Part shown: positions 26,085-35,926 of the stretch, piece after piece | Layout of the letters: every line of letters starts with the position of its first letter | How positions within the stretch are numbered: position 1 is the stretch's first letter | Notes under the pieces: model-generated | Databases searched by the model: none | Seen by the model: only the letters and a program-made list of their open reading frames with translations | What the model was told of the DNA's origin: nothing | DNA from: an uncultured Caryophanales bacterium | GTDB taxonomy: Bacteria > Bacillota_I > Bacilli_A > RFN20 > CAG-826 | Assembly: GCA_905197045.1 (NCBI GenBank) | Contig: CAJJXG010000004.1 | Coordinates: forward strand, 33,111-97,110 | DNA: 64,000 bases | Direction: 5' to 3' | Made by a program: the position numbers and the translations under genes

Positions 26085-26714
26085 ATGAAACAAAAGAAAT
26101 GGATTTCTAAAGCAATTAGTTTAATAACATCAATTTTATTAATCATATTAGGAATTCTAGCGATATGTTCAAGGGATAATTTTGCGTGGGCCTTAGGAAT
26201 TATTAGTGGCATCTTTTTAATGGCAGTAGGTGCGGTAAGCATTATTTATGCTGTCGTTATTAAAAAGATGATTCTTGGTAGTGGATGGCTTATTCTTCAA
26301 GGTGTTTTAGCAATTGTCCTTGGTATAGTTTTATGCACAATTAGAGATGCCACAGTTTCAATTATCTCTTTTGTATTGGCCACATGGCTTGTTATAAGAG
26401 GTGTATCTAAAATGTGGGGCTCGTCAACTTTAAGAAGATTTAAGGTTTCAACGTGGCGGCTAACTCTTTTACTAGGTACACTTTATTTTATACTTGGATT
26501 AATGCTTTATATTTTCCAATCTGTTGCTAATAATGTAATAGTCATATTAATTGGTAGCTTCTTTATTGTAAGTGGCTTATTAAATCTTATTGAGTTATTT
26601 GATGAAAGCAAAAGAGAAAAGAGAGAAGAACATATAATTAGAACAGTCCATAACTCGATTAAAAATGATATTGATCATATTGATATCGATTTCACTAAAG
26701 ACGATAAGAATTAA
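26085..26714 (+). CDS. DUF308/HdeD-like membrane protein
   Basis: A 209-aa integral membrane protein with six hydrophobic helices in two similar halves (ISLITSILLIILGILAI, FLMAVGAVSIIYAVVI, GWLILQGVLAIVLGIVL and a second set), fitting the DUF308/HdeD family. An acidic soluble tail (DHIDIDFTKDDKN) follows the last helix. The role in low-GC bacteria is unknown; the E. coli relative HdeD is linked to acid stress. A GAGG SD lies 11 nt before the ATG. It appears monocistronic. Confidence 0.82.
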   Translation: MKQKKWISKAISLITSILLIILGILAICSRDNFAWALGIISGIFLMAVGAVSIIYAVVIKKMILGSGWLILQGVLAIVLGIVLCTIRDATVSIISFVLATWLVIRGVSKMWGSSTLRRFKVSTWRLTLLLGTLYFILGLMLYIFQSVANNVIVILIGSFFIVSGLLNLIELFDESKREKREEHIIRTVHNSIKNDIDHIDIDFTKDDKN

Positions 26715-27470
26715 TGTATTTGATATTTTTTAAACTCTTTTAAGAGCAATCCTTTTTTGTTTTAAGAAGGTTAAAAGTTAACAATTATTTAAGTGATACT
26801 CTAGAAATATCTACTTAAATAAATCCATTAAAAGTTCTTAAGAAGGTAAATCTTCTTTGACCGGTGTAAGAAGATAAACAATCTTATTTCTTGCTTTAGT
26901 TAAAGGTCCTCTTAATCCTTTATCTAAAATACGGTTAACCTCCTTTCACTAATATAAAGGAGTTTATCTGGCTTAATTTAAAAAATATTTTTGAAATTAT
27001 AAATTTATTTTTGATAAAGATTATCTTAACAACTTATTTGATAAGTAGTTGTAATAGAGAGGACACTTAACAAGAGAACTTTTAATAGATAACCTTCTAA
27101 GTTAGATAAAATAATTGAGTTTTGCGATTTTATTTTCTAACTTAAAGTGTTTTAAGTATATTAAAACAAGAACTATATTGTCAACAGTAAAAACTTAAAT
27201 GATTAAAATAGTCACTCATTTATATATTGATTCTTTAAATTTAGATAATAAAAAGATATTTTTAAGACTTAATGCACCTTAAATTAATAAAGCAAAAAGC
27301 TAAACTAAAATAATTTTTAACAATATTTTTAATGTTAAAAAGAAAAATAAACTGATTTTTGCAATATTTTTTATATTTATAAAGCCTATTTTTCACTCAA
27401 TAACAAAGAAAAATAGATAAACTACCTTTTTGAATTGCCACTTATTGTTAATAGTTTTAAAATTTTAGAT
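26715..27470. other. 756-bp intergenic region upstream of the polysaccharide locus
   Basis: No standard gene. At 26733-26763 a CTCTT/AAGAG hairpin with a T-rich tail may terminate the DUF308 gene. On the minus strand a perfect SD AGGAGG (CCTCCT at 26939-26944) precedes a 30-codon frame 26930-26838 by 8 nt, but the start would be ATT; the SD is also covered by an inverted repeat CTCCTTT/AAAGGAG (26941-26963 region). The rest is AT-rich and featureless up to the promoter at 27435. Confidence 0.4.
27435..27463 (+). promoter_or_regulatory. Promoter of the polysaccharide locus (leaderless type)
   Basis: TTGCCA (27435-27440), a 17-bp spacer, TAAAAT (27458-27463), then 7 nt to ATG 27471. There is no SD. 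Its position rules out the in-frame start at 27435, which would fall within the -35 box. Confidence 0.7.
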
Positions 27471-29141
27471 ATGGAAAAAAGAAAAGAAATTAAAGGAATA
27501 GTTTATCTTTCTTTAATTGCTCTAGCTGTATTAGCTTCTCTTTTATATGGTAATTTATTAGATGCTAATATTGGCGATTTTTTAGCTTACAAGGTTTTTG
27601 GTGATTCACTTCATATATCATTAATTATATTAATACCTATAGTTATAACTCTTTTATATATCTACATAATTATAATTGGAAAAAAGAATCATCTTATTAA
27701 GTTTAATTTTAATCATTTTGCTTTTATTATTATTCTTCTTTTAATGTGCTTATATATGAGCATCTTAATATTCACTAAAGACTATACTCCTTATCTAGGC
27801 GAAGAAATTTATAATAGTAACGTTGTCGTTGGTGAATCACCAACAATTAATGAAAGAGTTTGGTCAATATTTTCTTTTTATTTATCTTTATTAACTATAT
27901 ATGCTTTCTTTATCTTAGTTAAACCAGTGAAGCATTTTAAAGCTTTCTTTTATACTTTTCTTATTTTAATTATTCTCTTTTGTTTTTCTTCAATTATTTA
28001 TTCTTTAATTGTTGAAAAAGATAAGATTGCTCTTTTTAACTCTTTTAGTGTTCTATTTAATAAGGAAGCTTATCTAGATTCTTTTTTTGGTCAAACTAAT
28101 GTTTTTGGTCATACTCTCTTTTTTGGAGTTTTATCATTTGTGGCCTTAGCTTTTTTATCAAAACATTATTTATTAATTTTACCTTCTTTTCTTTTATGTC
28201 CTTTTATTGTTTTTAGCACTTGTCGCGCCGCAATGGTTTCAACCTTTTTAACTTATCTATTTATCTTTATTTATATTTATATTAGAAGTTATTTTAAAAA
28301 GAAGTGGTTATTCTTTTTATTAAGTTTAGTTTTATTTTCTCTTCTTGTTGTAATATTTGTTGATTCAACAATATATAACTTCATTAAGTTTGAAGTTGGT
28401 GAAAATGAATATATCTCTTTATATAGTTTAATTGAAGAGATCTTTAAGACTTTAGTCGCTAAAAGATTTAACTTAATCGAAAACATTTTACCAATATATA
28501 CTTTTAAAGATTATATATTTGGCTTTGGTTATGGAATTAGTTTTCTTTTAGCTCGTACATATAATGAGCAAGCTTATTACATGCATAACTCTCTTTTTGA
28601 AATCTATTTTCAAGGAGGAATCCCTTATTTAATCTTTTTACTTGGTTTATATTTTTATGTATTTTATCGAGTGATTAGATACACAAAAAAAGCTAAAGAA
28701 TATAAAATTTTAGGTTATTTTTTAATTATCTCTTTTTCAACTGGAATATATGGCTTATATGAATCAATGCCAATTTTATTTAATGATTTTTTAGGCGGAG
28801 CAACTGGTTTATTAAATATTCTTTTACCTTTAGTCTTTATTGAGCTTAATGAATCTGGATATAGTGAGATGTTAACTTTAGATTTATCTCATAATAAAAA
28901 AATTAAAACGCTTTATGTTAATGATATCTATAACAAGAAAAAGTTAACTCGCTATTTCGATTCAAAATGGAATATTGAAACCTTACAAGATACTCTTTTA
29001 AATGTTGTTAACTCTTTAGATTTAGATATGAATGTTAAGGTTAATGTTGTTTTAATAAAAGAGAATGAGGATGGTAAATTAAGAAAAGTAAGTGTTGAAA
29101 GAAATGGCGAAGAAGAAGTAACTATATTAATATATGTTTAA
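27471..29141 (+). CDS. O-antigen ligase/polymerase-like membrane protein, copy 1
   Basis: A 556-aa protein with about ten transmembrane helices over residues 10-440, a large extracytoplasmic loop containing the family-like VFGFGYGISFLLARTY region, and a soluble C-terminal ~100-residue tail (TLDLSHNKKIKTLYVNDIYNKK...). It fits the O-antigen ligase/Wzy polymerase (PF04932-type) group that joins repeat units on lipid carriers. The start MEKRKEIKG at 27471 follows from the promoter position. It is paralogous to the next gene (shared SFFGQTNVFGHT-type and RVWSIFSFYLSLLTIY blocks). The soluble tail is atypical for this family. Confidence 0.78.
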   Translation: MEKRKEIKGIVYLSLIALAVLASLLYGNLLDANIGDFLAYKVFGDSLHISLIILIPIVITLLYIYIIIIGKKNHLIKFNFNHFAFIIILLLMCLYMSILIFTKDYTPYLGEEIYNSNVVVGESPTINERVWSIFSFYLSLLTIYAFFILVKPVKHFKAFFYTFLILIILFCFSSIIYSLIVEKDKIALFNSFSVLFNKEAYLDSFFGQTNVFGHTLFFGVLSFVALAFLSKHYLLILPSFLLCPFIVFSTCRAAMVSTFLTYLFIFIYIYIRSYFKKKWLFFLLSLVLFSLLVVIFVDSTIYNFIKFEVGENEYISLYSLIEEIFKTLVAKRFNLIENILPIYTFKDYIFGFGYGISFLLARTYNEQAYYMHNSLFEIYFQGGIPYLIFLLGLYFYVFYRVIRYTKKAKEYKILGYFLIISFSTGIYGLYESMPILFNDFLGGATGLLNILLPLVFIELNESGYSEMLTLDLSHNKKIKTLYVNDIYNKKKLTRYFDSKWNIETLQDTLLNVVNSLDLDMNVKVNVVLIKENEDGKLRKVSVERNGEEEVTILIYV

Positions 29142-29239
29142 GTTAGAGAGGGAGTTAATAAAAAGTAAAAGTTTAAAGTAGTCTAGAAAGCGCTTACTAA
29201 GGTAGATATTACTTTTTATTAGGAATACAATATTTTTTT

Positions 29240-30895
29240 ATGAGAGTTGAAAGTAGTTTTAAGAAGGGGTTTGTGTATTTATTACTTGCATCTGTTCCAA
29301 TAATTTTTTCGACGCTTTATGGTCAATTAATGGAGTCAAATATTGGCGGATTTAAAGATTATGGAACTTTTGGCTCTTCAATGAGTCTTTGGCTTATTGT
29401 TTTAATACCTGTTTTAATAACAATTTATTATATTGCTTTAATAGGTTTTGCTACAAAAAGTGGCTTATTGAAGTGGAATATTAAGCATGCTTCATTTTTA
29501 CTTATTCTTGTTTTAATGGTTGTTTATATGTCGCTAATTATAGCAACAAAAGACATTTCGCATTCTTTTTCACCTAATTTTGTTAACTCTAATAACCTTC
29601 CTACTTTTAACGAAAGACTTTGGTCAATATTTTCTTTTTATTTAGGTTTATTAACAATTTATAATATTTTGTTTTTAATTAGACCAGTAAAAGGGCATAG
29701 GCTTTTTATAGCTTTATTTTGTATTGGCGTAATTCTTTTCACTCTTTCTTCAATTGCTTATTCTTTAATAGCTGAATGGGACAAATATGTAAATTTTGAA
29801 GGGTTTGATGATTTATATCAAAAACCTGGAGCAAGTTATGTTATAAAATCATTTTTTGATGTAGCAAATGTTTTTGGCCATACAGTTTATCTTGGGATCC
29901 TTGCTTTAGTAACTCTTTCGTTTGTTTTTAGAAAGTATTATTTAGTGTTATTTAGTCTATTGTTTGTACCATTTATTTTTTATTCTAATTGTCGTATTGC
30001 TTTAGTTGGGACTTTTATTTTATACATTGCTTATTTCGTTTATCTTTGGATTCGCTCGTTTCATTATTGCCGTAAGCTTTTTTATGTATTAACTATAATT
30101 TTTGCTATTGGTCTTATTGTATTAGTTGTTGATTTTACTTTATATAACTTTATTAAATTTGAATTAAGTGATGGTAGTGAAGTATCGCTTAAAAAAGTAG
30201 TTCTAGATTTAGTGAATACTTTTTATGAAAAGCGTATTGGAATATTGACTATGATTCCTGTAACAAGTAATGATATTTTGTTTGGCTTTGGCTATGGTCT
30301 TCAATTTATCGTACCTCGAACATATGGATATTATTACTATTTCCATAATGCGGTTTATGAGATATTTATGGCTGGCGGAATCCCATATTTTATTTTCTAT
30401 TTAGTGGTGTTTTGCATAGTTTTTGTTAAATTATTAATGGTTGCTATTAAAAAGAGAAAGTATAATTTACTTGGCTTATTCTTAGTAATTTTAAGCGCAC
30501 AAATAGTTTATGGATTATTTGAATCACACGTCGCTTTATTTAACAACTTCACTGGTTTAATGCTAGGCATCTTCTTAGTTGCAATACCAAATATGGAAGC
30601 TGAATTTGCTCTTAATTCATATCGACCAGTTTATTTTAATTCTGAGATTCAGAAAAGCTGTTTAAGACTATCTTACGAACAACTTTTTACTCAAACATTT
30701 GCTAAAGAAGATCTCAGTTTGAAAGAAACGCTTGAATTTGTTAAAAAAAGAGTAGTTGAATTAAATATCGATGAATCGTGGTCTTTTGTAATTACTTATA
30801 AAGAAAATGATACTTCTTTACAAAATGCCTTTTTTAAATTTGATAGTTTAGAACATGTTTGCTATGTCAACTTTAACGATTCATTATCCTGTTAA
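29240..30895 (+). CDS. O-antigen ligase/polymerase-like membrane protein, copy 2
   Basis: A 551-aa paralogue of the preceding gene with the same helices, the same LWSIFSFYLGLLTIYN, DVANVFGHTVYLG, FGFGYGLQFIVPRTYGYYYYFHNAVYEIF blocks, and a similar soluble tail. A TACAAT box (29226-29231) lies 8 nt before the ATG with no SD, so this copy may have its own leaderless promoter. The 98-bp gap to copy 1 holds nothing else. Tandem duplication suggests that the two products polymerise or ligate different repeat units. Role inferred from family only. Confidence 0.78.
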   Translation: MRVESSFKKGFVYLLLASVPIIFSTLYGQLMESNIGGFKDYGTFGSSMSLWLIVLIPVLITIYYIALIGFATKSGLLKWNIKHASFLLILVLMVVYMSLIIATKDISHSFSPNFVNSNNLPTFNERLWSIFSFYLGLLTIYNILFLIRPVKGHRLFIALFCIGVILFTLSSIAYSLIAEWDKYVNFEGFDDLYQKPGASYVIKSFFDVANVFGHTVYLGILALVTLSFVFRKYYLVLFSLLFVPFIFYSNCRIALVGTFILYIAYFVYLWIRSFHYCRKLFYVLTIIFAIGLIVLVVDFTLYNFIKFELSDGSEVSLKKVVLDLVNTFYEKRIGILTMIPVTSNDILFGFGYGLQFIVPRTYGYYYYFHNAVYEIFMAGGIPYFIFYLVVFCIVFVKLLMVAIKKRKYNLLGLFLVILSAQIVYGLFESHVALFNNFTGLMLGIFLVAIPNMEAEFALNSYRPVYFNSEIQKSCLRLSYEQLFTQTFAKEDLSLKETLEFVKKRVVELNIDESWSFVITYKENDTSLQNAFFKFDSLEHVCYVNFNDSLSC

Positions 30896-30906
30896 GTTTT
30901 ATATCT

Positions 30907-32538
30907 ATGAACGATAATGATAGAATTAAAAGTATGAAAGAAAATATTAATGAAAAAGTAGTGGATTTCGATCCAGTGATTTATGATGACGATTTATATC
31001 TTAATGATTGTAAATCATTAAAACGTAGATTACTTATTGCAGAAAAATTAATGATAATTTTAGCGGCATTTATCTCGATGCCGGTTGGTTTTTTGACTTG
31101 TTATAGTGCTAGCTCATCAATTCATGATTTTATAGATAATTTAAATTTAGGGGCAAATATCTTTATATTTGTAACTTATTGGATATTAAGTTTTGCTTGT
31201 ATTTTACTTTTTATGTTTACCTTTAAAAACTATTCAATTTATAAAGGTGTTGTTAAATCATTTTTATTAAATTTAGTTTTTGCTGTTGGAGCATATTTAT
31301 CTTTAGCAAGTGTTTCACTTAATGAAGGATGGATAATTGCTAGTTTTGCAAGTGCTGGAATTTATTGCTTTGTTATGCTCATCACTATAATTACTGTAAA
31401 CATTATTGATGAGCTAAATTTTAAATGCTTAATGATTATAGGACCAAAGTTAGAAGCAGAAGCTTTTGCAAAAAAATATTTAGAGAAAAAAATAAAAAGA
31501 AGCAAGATTAGATACGTTTTTTATGAAATTAACGGCGAAATTGACGAAAGAATTTATAAAAAAGTTGTTAACGTTAATGAGATTATTCTTTTAGATACCT
31601 TGTCTGTTAAAAATAAACAAAAGTTTCTTCTTTATTTTAACTCTTGCTTAAATAAAGACGTTTATTTATGTTCTTCCTACTTTGATGTTATTTCTCATTC
31701 TGTCTCCATTAAAAACATTAATGGTTTATTAGGAATTGAACAAAAGCCTTTAGTTATCGATATTGTTGAAGGGTTTGTTAAAAGACTCTTTGACATTGCT
31801 TGCTCTTTGATTATTTTAGTTTTATCTTCACCTGTTTTTATTATCATTCCTTTACTTATTAAACTTGATTCAAAAGGACCTGTTTTTTATCGACAAGAAA
31901 GATACACAAAAGATTTAAAAACCTTCAGAATTTTCAAATTTAGAAGTATGTATATTGATGCTGATCCTAATAAACCAGCAGAAGTTGGCGATAAAAGAAT
32001 TACAAGAGTTGGTAAATTTATTAGAGCTTGTAGAATTGATGAAATTCCTCAAGTATTAAACGTTATAAAAGGAGATATGTCTCTTGTTGGACCACGCGCT
32101 TTAATGCATGGAGATGTTGATCATCTTTTAGAAATTGATCCTGAGTACAGATATAGATTTAATGTTAAGGCTGGAATAACTGGTTTACAACAAGTTAAAA
32201 CAAATCCTGGAAGTAATTACAAAGAAAAATTGAGATATGACCTTTATTATATTGTTAATTATTCTTTATTTTTAGATATCCAAATTCTTTTTGAAACTGT
32301 ACTTACTGTCTTAAAAAAAGAAATGGCGGCTGGAGTTGAAACTGACACTAGAACACTTCAAGAATATTTAAAAGATAGCGGTAAAGAATTTAATCAACAT
32401 GTAGGATATATTCGTATTTTAAATCATAAGAGAAATTTTGACGCTGAAACTGGTATAATAGTACCACTCATGAATCCCAAGTATGCTAAAAAGTCGATTG
32501 ATGAGATGAATAAGATGATTAATGACAGGAAGAGATAA
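30907..32538 (+). CDS. Polyprenyl-phosphate sugar-1-phosphate transferase (initiating glycosyltransferase)
   Basis: A 543-aa polyprenol-phosphate hexose-1-phosphate transferase, the enzyme that starts repeat-unit assembly on undecaprenyl phosphate. N-terminal helices cover about 38-170, then a soluble linker. The catalytic C-terminal domain starts near residue 291: VKRLFDIACSLIILVLSSPVFII membrane hairpin, KGPVFYRQERY, TFRIFKFRSM, and CRIDEIPQVLNVIKGDMSLVGPRA. An extra ~70-residue tail follows (GVETDTRTLQEYLKDSG...). It lies 11 nt after the second ligase-like gene. The sugar specificity is unknown. Confidence 0.92.
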   Translation: MNDNDRIKSMKENINEKVVDFDPVIYDDDLYLNDCKSLKRRLLIAEKLMIILAAFISMPVGFLTCYSASSSIHDFIDNLNLGANIFIFVTYWILSFACILLFMFTFKNYSIYKGVVKSFLLNLVFAVGAYLSLASVSLNEGWIIASFASAGIYCFVMLITIITVNIIDELNFKCLMIIGPKLEAEAFAKKYLEKKIKRSKIRYVFYEINGEIDERIYKKVVNVNEIILLDTLSVKNKQKFLLYFNSCLNKDVYLCSSYFDVISHSVSIKNINGLLGIEQKPLVIDIVEGFVKRLFDIACSLIILVLSSPVFIIIPLLIKLDSKGPVFYRQERYTKDLKTFRIFKFRSMYIDADPNKPAEVGDKRITRVGKFIRACRIDEIPQVLNVIKGDMSLVGPRALMHGDVDHLLEIDPEYRYRFNVKAGITGLQQVKTNPGSNYKEKLRYDLYYIVNYSLFLDIQILFETVLTVLKKEMAAGVETDTRTLQEYLKDSGKEFNQHVGYIRILNHKRNFDAETGIIVPLMNPKYAKKSIDEMNKMINDRKR

Positions 32539-32559
32539 TTATTTTTTAATATTGAATAT

Positions 32560-33810
32560 ATGACCTATAGTTTAGATTTTGTATGTAGAAAAAATGTTAG
32601 AAGTAAAAGCCTTGATCATATAATTAATATTTTTTCCTTTTTGACTTTATTTTCGCTTTATTTTGAAGCTTTTCCAATATTTTATATTGGTACTTTTACA
32701 GTTACATTATCTATGGTCTTAATTTTTTGCCAAATGGTGATTTGCTTTGCGAACAGTTGTTTCTTCAAAATAGATAAACGAAAGTTCATTTTGTTTTTCT
32801 TATTTACTTTTTGGATGCTTTTTACTTCAGTTGTTTTAAATAGCGATTTTAATTTTTTATCTTTTGCTTATCATTTGTTTTATTTGATTTATTTTCTTTT
32901 CTATAGTAATTATTTTGGCAAAAGCGCCTTGAGAAAATACTACAATCTATTTATAAGAATTAATACTATTCTAGCGTTTTATGGTATATATCAATTTTTA
33001 GCATATAATTTCGTTGATTTGCCTTTTTCAGATATTATTCCTATTTCTTTTTATAATATTTATTACAATGTATCAGCTACTACCGAAATAGCAGGAGTGG
33101 TTTTTCAAAGGGCTCACTCTATTTTTGCTGAACCTTCAATTTTTTCTCAAATTGCTGCGATAACCTTTCTTTATACAATTTCAAAACCAATGAAGTATAA
33201 ACGGGTTATTATCTTAATTAATCTTATAGGGCTTTTTTGTTCGCTTAGTGGGACAGGACTTATTATATTAATCGTTGGTTTAGTTTTTTACGTTTTTCAT
33301 AAGAGGGATTTTAGAGTTATTTTTGGTTTTTTGATTTTAGGAATATTTCTTTTATTAGCTTTGTTTTTCATGAAAGACTTGCCTTTTGTAAACTATTTTT
33401 TGAGAAGAATTGCTGAGTTTTCCGGCACTAATACAAATACATCGGGGTATTTCAGGTTCTTTTTGCCCTTCAAAATTGGATTTGATAGTCGGCATAACTT
33501 TTTCGCTGGGTTCGGAATCGGCAATGATAATATTGCTTTTGCTCTCTACCAAGCAGAAGAAGAAAATATTTCCACTGGGCTACAAAAAATGTTTGTTGAG
33601 TTAGGTATACTGGGACCTTTATTTCTCATTGCTTTAATTTTTATTTATAAAAAGAATATTTGCAAATCAAGCAAAAGTCTTAATAATATAATGCTTATGA
33701 ATTTTGTTGTTGTTTTTACTTTAAATATAGTTGGTGGATCACTTTTATCTAATTATTTGTGGATATTATTGATTCCGCTATCTTCCTGCAATAAGAAAGA
33801 ACTTTTATGA
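32560..33810 (+). CDS. Wzy-like O-antigen polymerase
   Basis: A 416-aa membrane protein with about ten hydrophobic helices and a long extracytoplasmic loop (FRRIAEFSGTNTNTSGYFRFFLPFKIGFDSRHNFFAGFGIGND) typical of Wzy polymerases. It probably polymerises lipid-linked repeat units at the outer face of the membrane. TAATAT lies 7 nt before the ATG and no SD is visible. Its stop overlaps the region of the next gene start. From here to about 39.9 kb the DNA is even more AT-rich, as is usual for polysaccharide cassettes. Confidence 0.8.
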   Translation: MTYSLDFVCRKNVRSKSLDHIINIFSFLTLFSLYFEAFPIFYIGTFTVTLSMVLIFCQMVICFANSCFFKIDKRKFILFFLFTFWMLFTSVVLNSDFNFLSFAYHLFYLIYFLFYSNYFGKSALRKYYNLFIRINTILAFYGIYQFLAYNFVDLPFSDIIPISFYNIYYNVSATTEIAGVVFQRAHSIFAEPSIFSQIAAITFLYTISKPMKYKRVIILINLIGLFCSLSGTGLIILIVGLVFYVFHKRDFRVIFGFLILGIFLLLALFFMKDLPFVNYFLRRIAEFSGTNTNTSGYFRFFLPFKIGFDSRHNFFAGFGIGNDNIAFALYQAEEENISTGLQKMFVELGILGPLFLIALIFIYKKNICKSSKSLNNIMLMNFVVVFTLNIVGGSLLSNYLWILLIPLSSCNKKELL

Positions 33811-33818
33811 GGTTTACG

Positions 33819-34940
33819 ATGAAAAAACTATCAGTCTTTTATTTAACAAATATACCAACTCCTTACAGGTTAGCTTTTTTAAATAGTTTAAGTGATTATG
33901 TTGACTTAAATGTTTGTTTTGAATCTAAATATGCTTTGGATAGGGATAAATCCTGGAAGAATATAGGGGAGATAAAGTTTTCTTATGAGATACTGAAAGG
34001 TGTATTCGTAACAAAGGATTCTAGGTTTTGTCCTTCCATTGTTAAGGCTTTTAATAAAAAGAAATATGATCTTGTGGTTATTGCAATGTATTCAACGCCA
34101 ACTAGCATAGTATTAATGAAATATTTGAGCAAACATAAAATACCTTTTATAATTTCTTCCGATGGCGGATTTCCTGATTACAGTAACGGATTAAAGAAGA
34201 ATATTAAAGTTAAATTGATGTCTTTAGGTAAGTATTGGTTATCTACAGGGCGAATAACTACCCAATATCTCCAATCTTTAGGAGCGAATGGAGAAAATAT
34301 TTACGTTTATCCTTTTAGTTCTGTTTTTCAACGCGAAATATTGAGCAAAGAGGAAAGAGAAAAATTATATTTCTTAAATAGAAAAGAATTTGGAATTCAG
34401 CCGAACGACTACATAATTGTATCGATTGGGCAAATGATTTATAGAAAAGGTTTTGATTTATTGATTAAAGCTTCAGAGTTATTTGACTTTAACTTTAAAA
34501 TATACATTATTGGCGGAAAACCAAATAAAGAAATTACCGATTTTTGCGAGATAAACGATAAAATTGAATTCGTTGATTTTTGCAAAAAAGATCAAATTTA
34601 TAAGTATTTGACGTTGTCAGATTTATTTGTTTTTCCAACAAGAGAAGATATCTGGGGTTTAGTCATTAATGAAGCGATGGCTGTCGGGTTGCCTGTAATA
34701 ACAACTGATATGTGCATAGCAGGTACAGAAATGATAAAAGAAAATGTTAATGGGAAAATTATAAGAAGTAATGATTACAAGGAATTGGCAAGCGCTGTAA
34801 ATTATGCGCACAAGCATTTTAACTTTGTAAATGAGGATTCACTGGATGTAGCAAAAAAATATACGATTGAAACTATGGCAGAAACTACTTACCAAATATT
34901 CTTAAAAATTTTTAATCTAGAGTATGGAGAAGAAGCATGA
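33819..34940 (+). CDS. Glycosyltransferase, GT4-like (GT-B)
   Basis: A 373-aa GT-B glycosyltransferase, cytoplasmic face. The N-terminal acceptor domain begins LSVFYLTNIPTPYRLAFLNSL. The C-terminal Rossmann domain has ISIGQMIYRKGFDLLIKA and the GT4 motif PTREDIWGLVINEAMAVGLPVITT, with the E-x7-E pattern. I chose the ATG at 33819 rather than 33807, because GAGG at 33809-33812 gives 6 nt spacing and the family N-terminus starts there; 33807 overlaps the previous stop. The stop overlaps the next gene by 4 nt (ATGA). Confidence 0.9.
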   Translation: MKKLSVFYLTNIPTPYRLAFLNSLSDYVDLNVCFESKYALDRDKSWKNIGEIKFSYEILKGVFVTKDSRFCPSIVKAFNKKKYDLVVIAMYSTPTSIVLMKYLSKHKIPFIISSDGGFPDYSNGLKKNIKVKLMSLGKYWLSTGRITTQYLQSLGANGENIYVYPFSSVFQREILSKEEREKLYFLNRKEFGIQPNDYIIVSIGQMIYRKGFDLLIKASELFDFNFKIYIIGGKPNKEITDFCEINDKIEFVDFCKKDQIYKYLTLSDLFVFPTREDIWGLVINEAMAVGLPVITTDMCIAGTEMIKENVNGKIIRSNDYKELASAVNYAHKHFNFVNEDSLDVAKKYTIETMAETTYQIFLKIFNLEYGEEA

Positions 34941-35914
34941 GTGAGAAAAATGTTTTGTTTTTGTGTCCACAATTTTATGGATACTATAAGGACATTGCTC
35001 AAGCAGCGAAAAAATTGTCTTTAAATCTAATTTGGTTTGATGATGCTCCAAGATTAAATAGTTTCCAATATTTTTTAAAAAGATTGTCAAAAAATTATTA
35101 TAAGAAAAAAATAAATAAGTATATTGATGAAATAATAAAGGAAATCAAGAGTGTTAAGATAGATTGTATATTATTAATTAATGGATTATCTTTAAACGGT
35201 GATTTAATATCGAAAATAAAAAAAGCTTTAGGAAATCCGAAAATTATTTATTATGCTTGGGACAGTACAAAAGTTTTCCCAGTCATTAAAGAAATTTCCG
35301 ATATAAGCAGTAAGACTTATTCGTTTGATTGGGAAGATTGTCAAAAGTATGGTTTTATATTTCTGCCCCTTTTTTATACTGAAGAATCTAAAATGGAAAG
35401 TCTCCCAACTAATTATGACTACTGTTGTTTCATGAATTTTTACCCAAATAAAGCTTCTTCTTTTTTAAATGTTAAAAAAGCCTTACCAAACAATTTAATA
35501 GGTTTTGAGCACCTAAAACTTAAGTCTAAAATATTCTATTTTTATTTTAAGATTTTTTATCATAATGATTTTAAATATTTTAGTCTTAAAAACTTTAAAT
35601 TTTATGATTTAGATAGAGAAGCCATTAATCAATTGATTTTGGAATCTAAAGTAATTATAGATTGTCCATTGGAAGGTCAAAATGGGTTAACAATGAGGAC
35701 TTTCGAGGTCTTATCCAAATTTAAAAAACTAATCACAACTAATCAAAATATCAAATATTACCCATTTTATAGTCCAAACAATATATTTATAGTTAAAACA
35801 CAGGCTGAAAATATTCCTTTGGAATTCTTTAATACACCATTTGATAAGAAGTTCTCCTTGTCCAATGAATATAGTGTAGAAAATTTTGTTAAAATAATTT
35901 TTAAAGAGATTTAA
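34937..35914 (+). CDS. CgeB/GT-B-like glycosyltransferase, copy 1
   Basis: A 325-aa protein resembling CgeB-type or LPS-core-type GT-B enzymes: N-terminal VLFLCPQFYGYYKDI, a WDS motif (YYAWDSTKVF), a SFDWEDCQKYGF motif and the C-terminal conserved IDCPLEGQNGLTMRTFEVLSKFKKLITTN block. Its neighbour at 35927 has the same blocks and length, so the pair is a tandem duplication. It probably adds one sugar of the repeat unit. The start overlaps the upstream GT by 4 nt. Substrate unknown. Confidence 0.78.
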   Translation: MSEKNVLFLCPQFYGYYKDIAQAAKKLSLNLIWFDDAPRLNSFQYFLKRLSKNYYKKKINKYIDEIIKEIKSVKIDCILLINGLSLNGDLISKIKKALGNPKIIYYAWDSTKVFPVIKEISDISSKTYSFDWEDCQKYGFIFLPLFYTEESKMESLPTNYDYCCFMNFYPNKASSFLNVKKALPNNLIGFEHLKLKSKIFYFYFKIFYHNDFKYFSLKNFKFYDLDREAINQLILESKVIIDCPLEGQNGLTMRTFEVLSKFKKLITTNQNIKYYPFYSPNNIFIVKTQAENIPLEFFNTPFDKKFSLSNEYSVENFVKIIFKEI

Positions 35915-35926
35915 AAGGTTAAATAT

